Part shown: piece after piece, positions 24,478 to 33,845 of the stretch
Position numbering within the stretch: position 1 is the first letter of the stretch
Layout: every line of letters starts with the position of its first letter
Assembly (NCBI RefSeq): GCF_014269205.2
Contig: NZ_JABWRY020000004.1
Coordinates: 1-64,000, forward strand
Direction of reading: 5' to 3'
DNA: 64,000 nucleotides
Origin: Pseudomonas kermanshahensis
Lineage (GTDB): Bacteria; Pseudomonadota; Gammaproteobacteria; Pseudomonadales; Pseudomonadaceae
Position numbers and translations under genes: made by a program
The notes under the pieces: model-generated
What the model was told of the DNA's origin: nothing
Database searches by the model: none
Seen by the model: only the letters and a program-made list of their open reading frames with translations

Positions 24478-27123
24478 TCAGCAGTCCAGTGGGTTGCGCT
24501 TGTCCGGATCGATGCCGAACTTGACGATAGCGTCAGCCACCACTTTCGGTTCGATCTCGCCACGGTCAGCCAAGGCTTCCAGGGCAGCCAGCACCACGAA
24601 GTGGCGGTCAACTTCGAAGAAGTGACGCAGCTTCTTGCGGCTGTCGCTGCGACCGTAACCGTCGGTACCCAGGACTTTGAACTCTTTGCTCGGCACCCAC
24701 TGGCGAATCTGTTCGGCGAACAGCTTCATGTAGTCGGTGGAGGCGATGACCGGGCCTTTGCGACCGTTCAGGCACTCTTCGACGTAAGTCAGCTGAGGCT
24801 TCTGGCCAGGCTTGAGGCGGTTGGCGCGTTCCACGGCCAGGCCGTCGCGACGCAGTTCGTTGAAGCTGGTGACGCTCCACACGTCGGCACCGACGTTGAA
24901 CTCTTCACGCAGGATCTTCGCTGCTTCGCGGACTTCGCGCAGGATGGTGCCGGAGCCCATCAGCTGAACGTGGTGCGCGGCTTCGCGGGTGTCTTCTTCG
25001 AGCAGGTACATACCCTTGATGATGCCTTCCTCGACACCGGCCGGCATGGCTGGCTGCTGGTAGGATTCGTTCATCACGGTGATGTAGTAGAAGATGTCCT
25101 GTTGCTCTTCGGTCATCTTCTTCATGCCGTCCTGGATGATCACCGCCAGCTCGTAGCCGTAGGTCGGATCGTAGGTGCGGCAGTTCGGGATGGTGCCCGC
25201 CATCATGTGGCTGTGACCGTCTTCGTGCTGCAGGCCTTCACCGTTGAGGGTGGTACGGCCGGCGGTACCGCCGATCAGGAAGCCACGGGTGCGGCTGTCG
25301 CCAGCGGCCCAGGCCAGGTCGCCGATACGCTGGAAGCCGAACATCGAGTAGAAGATGTAGAACGGCAGCATTGGCTGGTTGTGGCAGCTGTACGAGGTAC
25401 CGGCAGCGATGAACGACGACATGGCGCCGGCTTCGTTGATGCCTTCCTCGAGAATCTGGCCCTTCTTGTCTTCGCGGTAGAACATCACCTGGTCTTTATC
25501 GACTGGCTCGTAGAGTTGGCCGACGGACGAGTAGATGCCCAGCTGGCGGAACATGCCTTCCATACCGAAGGTACGGGCTTCGTCCGGGATGATCGGGACG
25601 ATGCGCTGGCCGATTTCCTTGTCCTTGACCAGTTGCGCCAGGATGCGCACGAAGGCCATGGTGGTGGAGATTTCGCGGTCGCCCGAGCCGTCCAGTATCG
25701 CTTTCAGCGTTTCCAGGGATGGGGTCGGCACGCTGAAGCTCTTGGCGCGACGTTGCGGCACGAAGCCACCCAGGGCAGCGCGGCGCTCGGCCAGGTACTT
25801 GGCTTCGGCAGAACCTTCTTCCGGCTTGAAGAACGGCAGGTTCTCAAGGTCGGCATCCTTGACCGGGATGTCGAAGCGGTCACGGAAGTGACGCAGGCTG
25901 TCGACGTCGACCTTCTTGGTGTTGTGCGCGGTGTTCTTGGCTTCGCCTGCACCGGTGCCGTAACCCTTGATGGTCTTGGCCAGGATGACAGTCGGCTGCT
26001 CTTTGTGGTTCACCGCCTGGTGATAAGCCGCGTAGACCTTGTACGGGTCGTGGCCGCCACGGTTGAGCTTCCAGATCTCTTCGTCGGACAGGTCTTCGAC
26101 CATGGCCTTGAGCTCTGGGGTGTTGAAGAAGTTCTCACGCACGTACGCGCCGTCTTTGGCTTTGTAGTTCTGGTACTCGCCGTCGATGACTTCGTCCATG
26201 CGGCGCTGCAGGGCACCATTGGTGTCCTTGGCCAGCAGTGGGTCCCAGAAGCGGCCCCAGACGACTTTGTTGACGTTCCAGCCACCGCCACGGAATACGC
26301 CTTCGAGTTCCTGGATGATCTTGCCGTTGCCGCGAACCGGGCCGTCGAGGCGCTGCAGGTTGCAGTTGATGACGAAGATCAGGTTGTCCAGCTTCTCGCG
26401 GCCAGCCAGGGCGATTGCGCCCAGGGATTCCGGCTCGTCGCACTCGCCGTCGCCCATGAAGCACCAGACCTTCTGCTTGCCGGCCGGGATGAAGCCACGG
26501 GCTTCCAGGTACTTCATGAAGCGCGCTTGGTAGATCGCCTGGATCGGGCCCAGACCCATAGAAACGGTCGGGAACTGCCAGAAGTCAGGCATCAGCCATG
26601 GGTGCGGGTACGAAGACAGGCCGTTGCCGTCCACTTCCTGACGGAAGTTGTTCATCTGGTCTTCGCTGATGCGGCCTTCCATGAAGGCACGGGCGTAAAC
26701 GCCTGGCGAAGCGTGGCCCTGGAAGAACACCAGGTCGCCGCCGTGTTCTTCGGTCGGGGCCTGGAAGAAGTAGTTGAAGCCGATGTCGTACAGGGTGGCA
26801 CTGGAGGCGAAGCTGGAGATGTGGCCGCCCAGGTCCGAGTCCTTCAGGTTGGTGCGCATCACCATGGCCAGCGCGTTCCAACGCACCAACGAGCGAATGC
26901 GGCGTTCCATGAACAGGTCGCCAGGCATGCGTGCTTCGTGGGTGACAGGGATGGTGTTGCGGTATGGCGTGGTGATCGCATACGGCAGCTGGGAGCCACT
27001 GCGGGTGGCCAGCTCGCCCATACGGGTCATCAGGTAATGAGCGCGGTCTTCGCCTTCTTTGTCGAGGACCGACTCCAGGGCATCCAGCCATTCCTGGGTT
27101 TCGATTGGATCGAGGTCTTGCAT
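24478..27123 (-). CDS. aceE: Pyruvate dehydrogenase E1 component (homodimeric)
   Basis: An 881-residue thiamine-diphosphate enzyme of the homodimeric class. The TPP motif starts at GDGECDEPESLGAIALAGRE (about residue 230) and ends at INCNLQRLDGPV. The N-terminal EWLDALESVL helix, known to bind E2, is present. It decarboxylates pyruvate and acetylates the lipoyl group of AceF. Ribosome site GGAG lies about 9 bp before the ATG. Its promoter region carries two matching palindromic sites (27233 and 27285) that probably control the aceEF operon. Confidence 0.97.
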   Translation of the reverse strand: MQDLDPIETQEWLDALESVLDKEGEDRAHYLMTRMGELATRSGSQLPYAITTPYRNTIPVTHEARMPGDLFMERRIRSLVRWNALAMVMRTNLKDSDLGGHISSFASSATLYDIGFNYFFQAPTEEHGGDLVFFQGHASPGVYARAFMEGRISEDQMNNFRQEVDGNGLSSYPHPWLMPDFWQFPTVSMGLGPIQAIYQARFMKYLEARGFIPAGKQKVWCFMGDGECDEPESLGAIALAGREKLDNLIFVINCNLQRLDGPVRGNGKIIQELEGVFRGGGWNVNKVVWGRFWDPLLAKDTNGALQRRMDEVIDGEYQNYKAKDGAYVRENFFNTPELKAMVEDLSDEEIWKLNRGGHDPYKVYAAYHQAVNHKEQPTVILAKTIKGYGTGAGEAKNTAHNTKKVDVDSLRHFRDRFDIPVKDADLENLPFFKPEEGSAEAKYLAERRAALGGFVPQRRAKSFSVPTPSLETLKAILDGSGDREISTTMAFVRILAQLVKDKEIGQRIVPIIPDEARTFGMEGMFRQLGIYSSVGQLYEPVDKDQVMFYREDKKGQILEEGINEAGAMSSFIAAGTSYSCHNQPMLPFYIFYSMFGFQRIGDLAWAAGDSRTRGFLIGGTAGRTTLNGEGLQHEDGHSHMMAGTIPNCRTYDPTYGYELAVIIQDGMKKMTEEQQDIFYYITVMNESYQQPAMPAGVEEGIIKGMYLLEEDTREAAHHVQLMGSGTILREVREAAKILREEFNVGADVWSVTSFNELRRDGLAVERANRLKPGQKPQLTYVEECLNGRKGPVIASTDYMKLFAEQIRQWVPSKEFKVLGTDGYGRSDSRKKLRHFFEVDRHFVVLAALEALADRGEIEPKVVADAIVKFGIDPDKRNPLDC

Positions 27124-27232
27124 GGCTTGCTCCAGGGCGGAAAGGCAACCAGAATCGATTGCCTGAGTTTGCGACTGGCCTTATGGGCAGACGTCGTGAA
27201 TTCTTGGATTACCGGAGTGTGATCCGGCGCCG

Positions 27233-27247
27233 TGTAGTTTTACTACA
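27233..27247. promoter_or_regulatory. Candidate GntR/FadR-type operator 1 upstream of aceE
   Basis: TGTAGTTTTACTACA has 6-bp arms around TTT and contains TAGTTTTACTA, which fits TNGTNNNACNA, the FadR-subfamily GntR consensus. It lies 110 bp upstream of the aceE ATG, as PdhR-type operators do. The regulator is inferred and is not encoded in this window. Confidence 0.6.
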
Positions 27248-27284
27248 AATGCATTCGCATTTCATGCTTTTAGACAGTCGGGGT

Positions 27285-27299
27285 AGTAGTAAAACTACA
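27285..27299. promoter_or_regulatory. Candidate GntR/FadR-type operator 2 upstream of aceE
   Basis: AGTAGTAAAACTACA repeats the first site in reverse orientation (5-bp perfect arms, AAA centre). The two sites start 52 bp apart, close to five helical turns, so both would be on the same DNA face. Both are followed by an AAATGC string within a few bases. Confidence 0.6.
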
Positions 27300-27506
27300 C
27301 AAATGCGGCTTTTGGTCGCACCCCGGCTTGTGGGGAAAAACGTTCATGTTGGTTGGCGATGTGTCGCGAACGGGTGATTCTTGATGTTTTTTGCCAGTGA
27401 TTGCTTTTTTTCAGCTATTTCCAACTTTTGTATGACAGTCCAACCGTGGTCCGCCTTCCATTTGGCCGCCTTTACCCCTCTCTTTCACGCCGATCAAGGA
27501 TAGTCC

Positions 27507-30440
27507 ATGCGCCTGCCTTTGCCGCTCGATCTGCCCGCCACCCTGCAACCGCTGGTCGCTCGTAATCAGCAGTTCCTCAGCGAAGCTGTGGCTGGCCACC
27601 CCGAACTCGACCTGAACGGTTGCAGCCCGGCCCATCGGCAACAGTTTGACCAAGTTGCTGCCGCCAGCGACTTCGTCCTTGGCCTGGCCCAGCGCGAACC
27701 GGCCATGCTGCTCGCCCTGATGGCCAGTGGTGAACTGGACCGCCGCTATGCGCCCGGCGAGTTGCGCGGGCAGATCGGGGCGGTGGCCCAGGCAGCGCAA
27801 AGCGAAGACGAGCTGGCGCGTAACCTGCGGCGCGAGCGCAATCGCCAGCAGTTGCGCATCATCTGGCGCGACATTACGCGCCAGGCCGAGCTGGGCGAAA
27901 CCTGCCGTGACCTGTCCGACCTTGCCGACGCCGCCATCGACGAAGCGTATCAATGGCTGTACCCACGCCATTGCCAGCAGTTCGGCACGCCCATCGGCCA
28001 CCGCAGCGGCCTGGCGCAGCACATGGTGGTGCTGGGCATGGGCAAGCTGGGGGCGGTGGAGCTGAACCTGTCGTCGGACATCGACCTGATCTTCGCCTTC
28101 CCCGAGGGCGGCGAGACTGAAGGGGTCAAGCGCTCGCTGGACAACCAGGAGTTCTTCACCCGCCTGGGTCAGCGCCTGATCAAGGCCCTGGACCCGGTCA
28201 CCGTCGACGGTTTCGTGTTCCGCGTCGACATGCGCCTGCGCCCATACGGTTCGGCCGGTTCGCTGGTGCTGAGCTTCAATGCCCTGGAGCAGTACTACCA
28301 GGACCAAGGCCGCGACTGGGAACGCTACGCCATGATCAAGGCGCGGGTGGTGGCCGGTGACCAGGCGGCAGGCGCTCAGTTGCAAGAGATGCTGCGCCCG
28401 TTCGTCTACCGCCGTTACCTGGACTTCTCGGCCATCGAAGCCCTGCGCACCATGAAGCAGCTGATCCAGCAGGAGGTACGGCGCAAGGGCATGTCCGAGA
28501 ACATCAAGCTGGGTGCTGGCGGCATCCGCGAGGTGGAGTTCATCGCCCAGGCCTTCCAGCTGATTCATGGCGGGCGAGACCTGAGCCTGCAGCAACGGCC
28601 CTTGCTCAAGGTGCTGGCGACCCTCGAAGGGCAAGGTTACCTGCCACCTGCGGTGGTGGCCGAGTTGCGCGAAGGCTACGAATTCCTGCGTTATACCGAG
28701 CACGCTATCCAGGCCATCGCCGACCGCCAGACGCAGATGCTGCCGGACAACGAAATTGACCAGGCGCGGGTCGCCTACATCCTCGGCTTCGCCGACTGGC
28801 AGGGCTTCCATGACCAATTGATGTACTGGCGCGGCCGGGTCGATTGGCACTTCCGCCAAGTGATCGCCGACCCGGATGATGAGGACGGCGAGGGCGAACT
28901 GGTGGTCGGTGGCGAATGGTCGCCGCTGTGGGAGCAGGCGCAGGATGAAGACGCCGCCTGTCGTCAGCTTGAAGAAGCTGGGTTCAAACAACCCGCCGAT
29001 GCATTGCGTCGCCTCGCCGGGTTGCGGGGCAGCCCGCAATTGCGCTCCATGCAGCGCATTGGGCGCGAACGTTTGGACGCCTTTATTCCAAGGCTCCTGG
29101 CCCAGGCCGTGGAGCACCAAGACCCTGACCTGGTGCTTGAACGCGTGCTGCCGCTGGTCGAAGCGGTTGCGCGGCGGTCGGCCTACTTGGTGCTGCTCAC
29201 CGAAAACCCGGGTGCCTTGCGCCGCCTGTTGACCCTGTGCGCGGCCAGCCCCTGGATCGCCGAGCAGATTGCCCGCTACCCGTTGCTGCTCGACGAGCTG
29301 CTCAACGAAGGCCGGCTGTTCAGCCCGCCACTGGCGCCGGAGCTGGCCAGCGAACTGCGCGAGCGTTTAACGCGCATCCCCGAAGACGACCTGGAACAGC
29401 AGATGGAGGCGCTGCGCCACTTCAAGCTGGCCCACAGCCTGCGTGTGGCGGCCTCGGAAATCAGTGGCAACCTGCCGTTGATGAAAGTCAGCGATTACCT
29501 GACCTGGCTGGCCGAAGCCATCCTCGACCAGGTGCTGGCCCTGGCCTGGCGCCAGACCGTAGCCCGCCACGGCCAGCCCAAGCGCAGCGACGGCAGCCTG
29601 TGCGACCCGGGCTTCATCATCATTGGTTATGGCAAGGTCGGTGGGCTTGAACTGGGCCATGGCTCGGACCTGGACCTGGTGTTCATTCACGATGGCGACC
29701 CCCAGGCCGAAACCGATGGCGCCAAGCCGATCGACAGCGCGCAGTTCTTTACCCGCCTGGGCCAGCGCATCATCCACTTGCTGACCACCCAGACCAACTC
29801 TGGCCAGCTGTATGACGTGGACATGCGCCTGCGCCCGTCCGGCGCTTCGGGGCTGTTGGTCAGCTCGCTGGGTGCCTTCGAGCGCTATCAACAGAATGAG
29901 GCCTGGACCTGGGAGCACCAGGCCTTGGTGCGTGCGCGTGTGCTGGTCGGCTGCAAACAGGTGGGCGCGGCGTTCGAAGGCGTGCGCGCCAACGTCCTGG
30001 GCCAACCCCGTGACCTTGAAACGTTGCGCACCGAAGTCAGTGAGATGCGCGCCAAGATGCGCGGCAATCTCGGCACCAAGGCCACGGCTGCCGGCACCGC
30101 AGCCAATGCCTTCGAGGCCGGTGTACCCTTCGATATCAAGCAGGATGCCGGCGGTATCGTCGATATCGAATTTATGGTGCAATACGCGGCTTTGGCCTGG
30201 TCTCACGACCACCCGGCCATACTCCGATGGACCGATAACATCCGCATTCTGGAAGAGCTGGAGCAGGCAGGTTTGATGCCGGCCAGTGACGCGGTGCTGT
30301 TGCGTGAAGTGTACAAGGCGTTCCGTTCTGCCTCGCACCGCCAGGCCCTGCAGAAGCAGGCCGGGGTGATCGATGCGGCGCAGTTTGCCGATGAACGCCG
30401 CGAGGTGCGGCGGATCTGGGGCGAGCTGGGTTTGACTTGA
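27507..30440 (+). CDS. glnE: Bifunctional glutamine synthetase adenylyltransferase/adenylyl-removing enzyme
   Basis: A 977-residue protein, near the usual 950. Two nucleotidyltransferase domains are visible. The N-terminal deadenylylase has LSSDIDLIFAFPEGGE near residue 188, and the C-terminal adenylyltransferase has LGHGSDLDLVFIHDGD near residue 718. DMRLRPYGSAG and DMRLRPSGASG occur once in each half, showing the internal duplication. It adjusts glutamine synthetase activity with PII and glutamine signals. AAGGATAG precedes the ATG. The divergent aceE lies 383 bp away, with the twin operators between them. Confidence 0.97.
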   Translation: MRLPLPLDLPATLQPLVARNQQFLSEAVAGHPELDLNGCSPAHRQQFDQVAAASDFVLGLAQREPAMLLALMASGELDRRYAPGELRGQIGAVAQAAQSEDELARNLRRERNRQQLRIIWRDITRQAELGETCRDLSDLADAAIDEAYQWLYPRHCQQFGTPIGHRSGLAQHMVVLGMGKLGAVELNLSSDIDLIFAFPEGGETEGVKRSLDNQEFFTRLGQRLIKALDPVTVDGFVFRVDMRLRPYGSAGSLVLSFNALEQYYQDQGRDWERYAMIKARVVAGDQAAGAQLQEMLRPFVYRRYLDFSAIEALRTMKQLIQQEVRRKGMSENIKLGAGGIREVEFIAQAFQLIHGGRDLSLQQRPLLKVLATLEGQGYLPPAVVAELREGYEFLRYTEHAIQAIADRQTQMLPDNEIDQARVAYILGFADWQGFHDQLMYWRGRVDWHFRQVIADPDDEDGEGELVVGGEWSPLWEQAQDEDAACRQLEEAGFKQPADALRRLAGLRGSPQLRSMQRIGRERLDAFIPRLLAQAVEHQDPDLVLERVLPLVEAVARRSAYLVLLTENPGALRRLLTLCAASPWIAEQIARYPLLLDELLNEGRLFSPPLAPELASELRERLTRIPEDDLEQQMEALRHFKLAHSLRVAASEISGNLPLMKVSDYLTWLAEAILDQVLALAWRQTVARHGQPKRSDGSLCDPGFIIIGYGKVGGLELGHGSDLDLVFIHDGDPQAETDGAKPIDSAQFFTRLGQRIIHLLTTQTNSGQLYDVDMRLRPSGASGLLVSSLGAFERYQQNEAWTWEHQALVRARVLVGCKQVGAAFEGVRANVLGQPRDLETLRTEVSEMRAKMRGNLGTKATAAGTAANAFEAGVPFDIKQDAGGIVDIEFMVQYAALAWSHDHPAILRWTDNIRILEELEQAGLMPASDAVLLREVYKAFRSASHRQALQKQAGVIDAAQFADERREVRRIWGELGLT

Positions 30441-30453
30441 TACCGCTGGGGCC

Positions 30454-30497
30454 CTGTAGGAGCGGCCTTGTGCCGCGAAGGGCTGCAAAGCAGCCCC
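30454..30497. repeat. Single REP unit after glnE
   Basis: CTGTAGGAGCGGCCTTGTGCCGCGAAGGGC followed by its own small hairpin GGGCTGCAAAGCAGCCC. It begins 13 bp after the glnE stop. No partner unit is present. Confidence 0.8.
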
Positions 30498-30522
30498 AAA
30501 GGTCCATGCCCCACCACCGGTG

Positions 30523-30593
30523 TTACACTGTCCGCCACATAGCCTGAATATAAAGAGGGGAGGCCAGGCTGTACCGCAGCCTGTAGCCTCCCC
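30523..30593 (+). promoter_or_regulatory. Putative waa operon promoter with a 5' leader hairpin
   Basis: TTACAC (30523) and GAATAT (30546), 17 bp apart, can serve as -35 and -10. The expected start falls near 30557, where a strong stem begins. GGGGAGGC (30557-30564) pairs with GCCTCCCC (30586-30593), and inside it AGGCTG pairs with CAGCCT around loop TACCG. The waaF ATG is 20 bp further on. A 5'-terminal hairpin of this kind may stabilise the long mRNA. Confidence 0.5.
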
Positions 30594-30612
30594 GAGCGTT
30601 TCTGGACTAAGC

Positions 30613-31662
30613 ATGAGAATACTGATCATTGGCCCCAGCTGGGTCGGCGACATGGTAATGGCGCAGACCTTGTTCCAGTGCCTGAAACAGCAGCACCCCG
30701 ACTGCGTGATCGACGTGCTGGCGCCCGAGTGGAGCCGGCCGATCCTCGAACGCATGCCCGAGGTGCGCCAAGCGTTGAGCTTCCCGCTTGGCCACGGTGC
30801 GCTGGAACTGGCCACCCGACGTCGCATCGGCAAGTCCCTGGCCGGCCAGTACGACCAGGCAATTCTGCTGCCCAACTCGATGAAATCGGCGTTGGTGCCG
30901 TTCTTTGCCGGTATTCCCAAACGCACCGGTTGGCGCGGCGAGATGCGCTTCGGCCTGCTTAACGACGTGCGCAAGCTGGACAAGGCACGTTACCCGCTGA
31001 TGATCGAGCGCTTCATGGCCCTGGCCTACGCGCCGGGCACCGAGCTGCCACAGCCTTACCCGCGCCCCAGCCTGCAGATCGAACCGCAGAGCCGTGATGC
31101 CGCCCTGGCCAAGTTCGGCCTGGCACTCGACCGCCCGGTGCTGGCGCTGTGCCCCGGTGCCGAGTTTGGCGAGGCCAAACGCTGGCCGGCCGAGCACTAC
31201 GCCGCCGTGGCCGAGGCGATGATCCGCCAGGGCTGGCAGGTGTGGTTGTTCGGTTCGAAAAGCGATCACCCCGTCGGCGAGCAGATCCGCGACCGGCTGA
31301 TCCCGGGCTTGCGCGAAGAATCCTACAACTTGGCCGGCGAAACCTCGCTGGCCGAGGCCATCGACCTGATGTCTTGCGCCGATTCCGTGGTGTCCAACGA
31401 CTCCGGGCTGATGCACGTGGCTGCCGCGCTGAATCGCCCGCTGGTCGCCGTGTATGGTTCGACCTCGCCGGGCTTCACGCCGCCGCTGGCCGAACAGGTG
31501 GAAGTGGTGCGCACCGGCATCGAATGCAGCCCGTGCTTCGACCGTACCTGCCGCTTCGGCCACTACAACTGCCTGCGCCTGCTCGACCCGCAGCAAGTCA
31601 TCGCCGCCTTGCACAGCCTGGGCGGTCCGAACCTGATCGATACCGTGGCCGAGGTCGACTAA
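30613..31662 (+). CDS. waaF: ADP-heptose--LPS heptosyltransferase II
   Basis: A 349-residue GT9-family enzyme adding the second heptose to the LPS inner core at the cytoplasmic face of the inner membrane. The N terminus MRILIIGPSWVGDMVMAQ and the ADP-heptose binding block SVVSNDSGLMHVAAAL (about residues 262-277) are typical. The ATG at 30613 is chosen because it begins the conserved first strand; the in-frame extension to 30520 runs through the leader hairpin. Its TAA directly abuts the GTG of waaC. Confidence 0.95.
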   Translation: MRILIIGPSWVGDMVMAQTLFQCLKQQHPDCVIDVLAPEWSRPILERMPEVRQALSFPLGHGALELATRRRIGKSLAGQYDQAILLPNSMKSALVPFFAGIPKRTGWRGEMRFGLLNDVRKLDKARYPLMIERFMALAYAPGTELPQPYPRPSLQIEPQSRDAALAKFGLALDRPVLALCPGAEFGEAKRWPAEHYAAVAEAMIRQGWQVWLFGSKSDHPVGEQIRDRLIPGLREESYNLAGETSLAEAIDLMSCADSVVSNDSGLMHVAAALNRPLVAVYGSTSPGFTPPLAEQVEVVRTGIECSPCFDRTCRFGHYNCLRLLDPQQVIAALHSLGGPNLIDTVAEVD

Positions 31663-32721
31663 GTGCGGGTACTGATCATCAAGACATCGTCGCTGGGGGA
31701 TGTGATCCACACCCTGCCGGCGATCACCGATGCCGCCCACGCGATACCGGGCATTCGTTTCGACTGGGTGGTGGAAGAAGGCTTTGCCGAGATCCCCAGC
31801 TGGCACCCGGCGGTCGACCAGGTGATCCCGGTGGCGATCCGTCGCTGGCGCAAGAACATCTGGCAGACCCTCAAGAGCGGCGAGTGGAAGGCGTTCAAGC
31901 AGCGCGTTCGCGCGCGCAAGTACGACCTGGTGATCGATGCCCAGGGCCTGGTCAAGTCGGCCTGGCTGACCCGCTACGTCAAGGCACCCGTGGCCGGGTT
32001 GGACCGTTACTCGGCGCGCGAAGGCCTGGCCAGCCGTTTTTATGACCGGCGCCTGTCGGTCGCCACGGGCCAACACGCGGTCGAGCGTGTGCGCCAGCTG
32101 TTCGCCCTGGCCCTGGCCTACGACTTGCCGGAAGGCATCGGCAACTACGGCCTCGACCTCGATCGCCTGCAATTGCCGCCCGCCGCGCCCTACGTGGTGT
32201 TCCTGCACGGCACCACCTGGGCCACCAAGCATTGGCCCGAGGCATACTGGCGCGAGCTGGCCGAGCGCATGGGCCGGCGCAAGCTGCAAGTGCGCCTGCC
32301 GTGGGGCAACCCGGCCGAGAAGGCACGCGCCGAACGTATCGCCCAGGGCTTGAATAACTGCCAGGTACTGCCCAAGTTGAACCTTGTCGGCGTTGCCCGC
32401 GTGCTGGCGGCGGCCAAGGCCTGCGTGGCGGTGGACACCGGCCTGGGCCATTTGGCTGCGGCGCTGGATGTGCCGACTATTTCACTGTTCGGCCCGACCA
32501 ACCCGGGCCTGACCGGCGCCTATGGCCGCGCCCAGGTTCACCAGGCCAGCGATTTCCCCTGTGCGCCGTGCCTGCAGAAAAAGTGCACCTACAAGCCGAG
32601 CGCCGATGACCTGCGCCGGGTCGATCTCAAACGCGAGTGGCCGCTGTGCTTCACTCGCCTGAATCCCGAGCATGTGGCGAGCCGCTTGAGCGCGCTGCTG
32701 CTGGCTGAGGATGTTCGTTGA
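31663..32721 (+). CDS. waaC: LPS heptosyltransferase I
   Basis: A 352-residue GT9 enzyme that transfers the first heptose onto Kdo. It begins at GTG (31663) with no gap after waaF. RVLIIKTSSLGDVIHTLPAI is the conserved N terminus, and ACVAVDTGLGHLAAALDVPT (about residues 252-271) is the donor-binding block. FLHGTTWATKHWPEAYW is the central linker strand. The stop overlaps the waaG ATG by one base (TGATG at 32719-32723). Translation from GTG without its own strong ribosome site suggests coupling to waaF. Confidence 0.95.
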   Translation: MRVLIIKTSSLGDVIHTLPAITDAAHAIPGIRFDWVVEEGFAEIPSWHPAVDQVIPVAIRRWRKNIWQTLKSGEWKAFKQRVRARKYDLVIDAQGLVKSAWLTRYVKAPVAGLDRYSAREGLASRFYDRRLSVATGQHAVERVRQLFALALAYDLPEGIGNYGLDLDRLQLPPAAPYVVFLHGTTWATKHWPEAYWRELAERMGRRKLQVRLPWGNPAEKARAERIAQGLNNCQVLPKLNLVGVARVLAAAKACVAVDTGLGHLAAALDVPTISLFGPTNPGLTGAYGRAQVHQASDFPCAPCLQKKCTYKPSADDLRRVDLKREWPLCFTRLNPEHVASRLSALLLAEDVR

Positions 32722-33845
32722 TGCAACTGGCTTTCGTGCTTTACAAATATTTCCCCTTCGGCGGGCTGCAGCGCGATTTCATGCGCATTGCCCTGGAATG
32801 CCAGAAGCGGGGCCACCAGATCCGTGTGTACACGCTGATCTGGGAAGGTGACATTCCGCCTGGCTTCGAAGTGCTGGTGGCGCCGGTCAAGGCGCTGTTC
32901 AACCACCGCCGCAACGAGAAGCTCAGCGCCTGGATGGAAGCCGACCTGGCCAAGCGCCCGGTCGACCGCCTGATCGGCTTCAACAAGATGCCGGGGCTGG
33001 ACGTGTACTACGCCGCCGACGGCTGCTTCGAGGACAAGGCCCAGACCCTGCGTGGCGGCCTCTATAAGCGCTGGGGCCGCTACCGGCACTTTGCCGAGTA
33101 CGAGCGCGCGGTGTTCGCCAAAGACTCGAAAACCGAGGTGCTGATGATCTCGGAGGTGCAGCAGCCGCTGTTCGTCAAACACTACGGCACCCCGGCTGAA
33201 CGCTTCCACCTGCTGCCGCCGGGCATTTCCCAGGACCGTCGGGCGCCGGCCAACGCCGCCCAGATCCGCGCCGAGTTCCGCCAGGAATTCAACCTGGGCG
33301 ACGATGACCTGCTGCTGGTGCAGATCGGTTCGGGCTTCAAGACCAAGGGCGTCGACCGCAGCCTCAAGGCCTTGGCCGCGCTGCCGTCGGCCTTGCGCAA
33401 GCGCACCCGGTTGATGGTCATCGGCCAGGACGACCCCAAGGTCTTCCAACTGCAGGGCGCGACCCTCGGCCTGGGCGACCAGGTGCAGTTCCTCAAGGGG
33501 CGTAGCGATATCCCACGCTTCCTGCTGGGCGCTGACCTGCTGATCCACCCGGCCTACAACGAAAACACCGGCACCGTGCTGCTCGAAGCGCTGGTGGCAG
33601 GCCTGCCGGTGCTGGTCTCCAAGGTGTGTGGCTATGCCCATTACATCGCCGAAGCCGACAGCGGCCTGGTGCTGGATGAGCCGTTCGAACAGGAACAGCT
33701 CAACGGCTACCTGCAACGCATGCTCGAAGACCCGCAGGCCCGTGCCGACTGGTCGCGCAACGGCCTGGCCTTTGCCGATACGGCCGACCTGTACAGCATG
33801 CCGCAGCATGCTGCTGATGTGATCCTGGGGCAGGAGACCGCATGA
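32721..33845 (+). CDS. waaG: LPS core glucosyltransferase I (GT4)
   Basis: A 374-residue GT4/GT-B glycosyltransferase. MQLAFVLYKYFPFGGLQRDF is the conserved N-terminal donor/acceptor loop. LIGFNKMPGLDVYYAADGCF follows near residue 85. HPAYNENTGTVLLEALVAGLP (about 276-296) is the GT4 ExxxxxxxE nucleotide-sugar motif region. It adds the first outer-core hexose to heptose II. The start at 32721 (ATG) is preferred to the adjoining TTG. Its TGA overlaps the waaP ATG (ATGA at 33842-33845). Confidence 0.95.
   Translation: MQLAFVLYKYFPFGGLQRDFMRIALECQKRGHQIRVYTLIWEGDIPPGFEVLVAPVKALFNHRRNEKLSAWMEADLAKRPVDRLIGFNKMPGLDVYYAADGCFEDKAQTLRGGLYKRWGRYRHFAEYERAVFAKDSKTEVLMISEVQQPLFVKHYGTPAERFHLLPPGISQDRRAPANAAQIRAEFRQEFNLGDDDLLLVQIGSGFKTKGVDRSLKALAALPSALRKRTRLMVIGQDDPKVFQLQGATLGLGDQVQFLKGRSDIPRFLLGADLLIHPAYNENTGTVLLEALVAGLPVLVSKVCGYAHYIAEADSGLVLDEPFEQEQLNGYLQRMLEDPQARADWSRNGLAFADTADLYSMPQHAADVILGQETA

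Noticed and set aside
24601..27222. 873-codon open frame antisense to aceE, and a similar 632-codon frame antisense to the EAL gene (20249-22147)
   Set aside because: Both lie wholly over well-identified genes and are codon-bias shadows without ribosome sites or recognisable domains.
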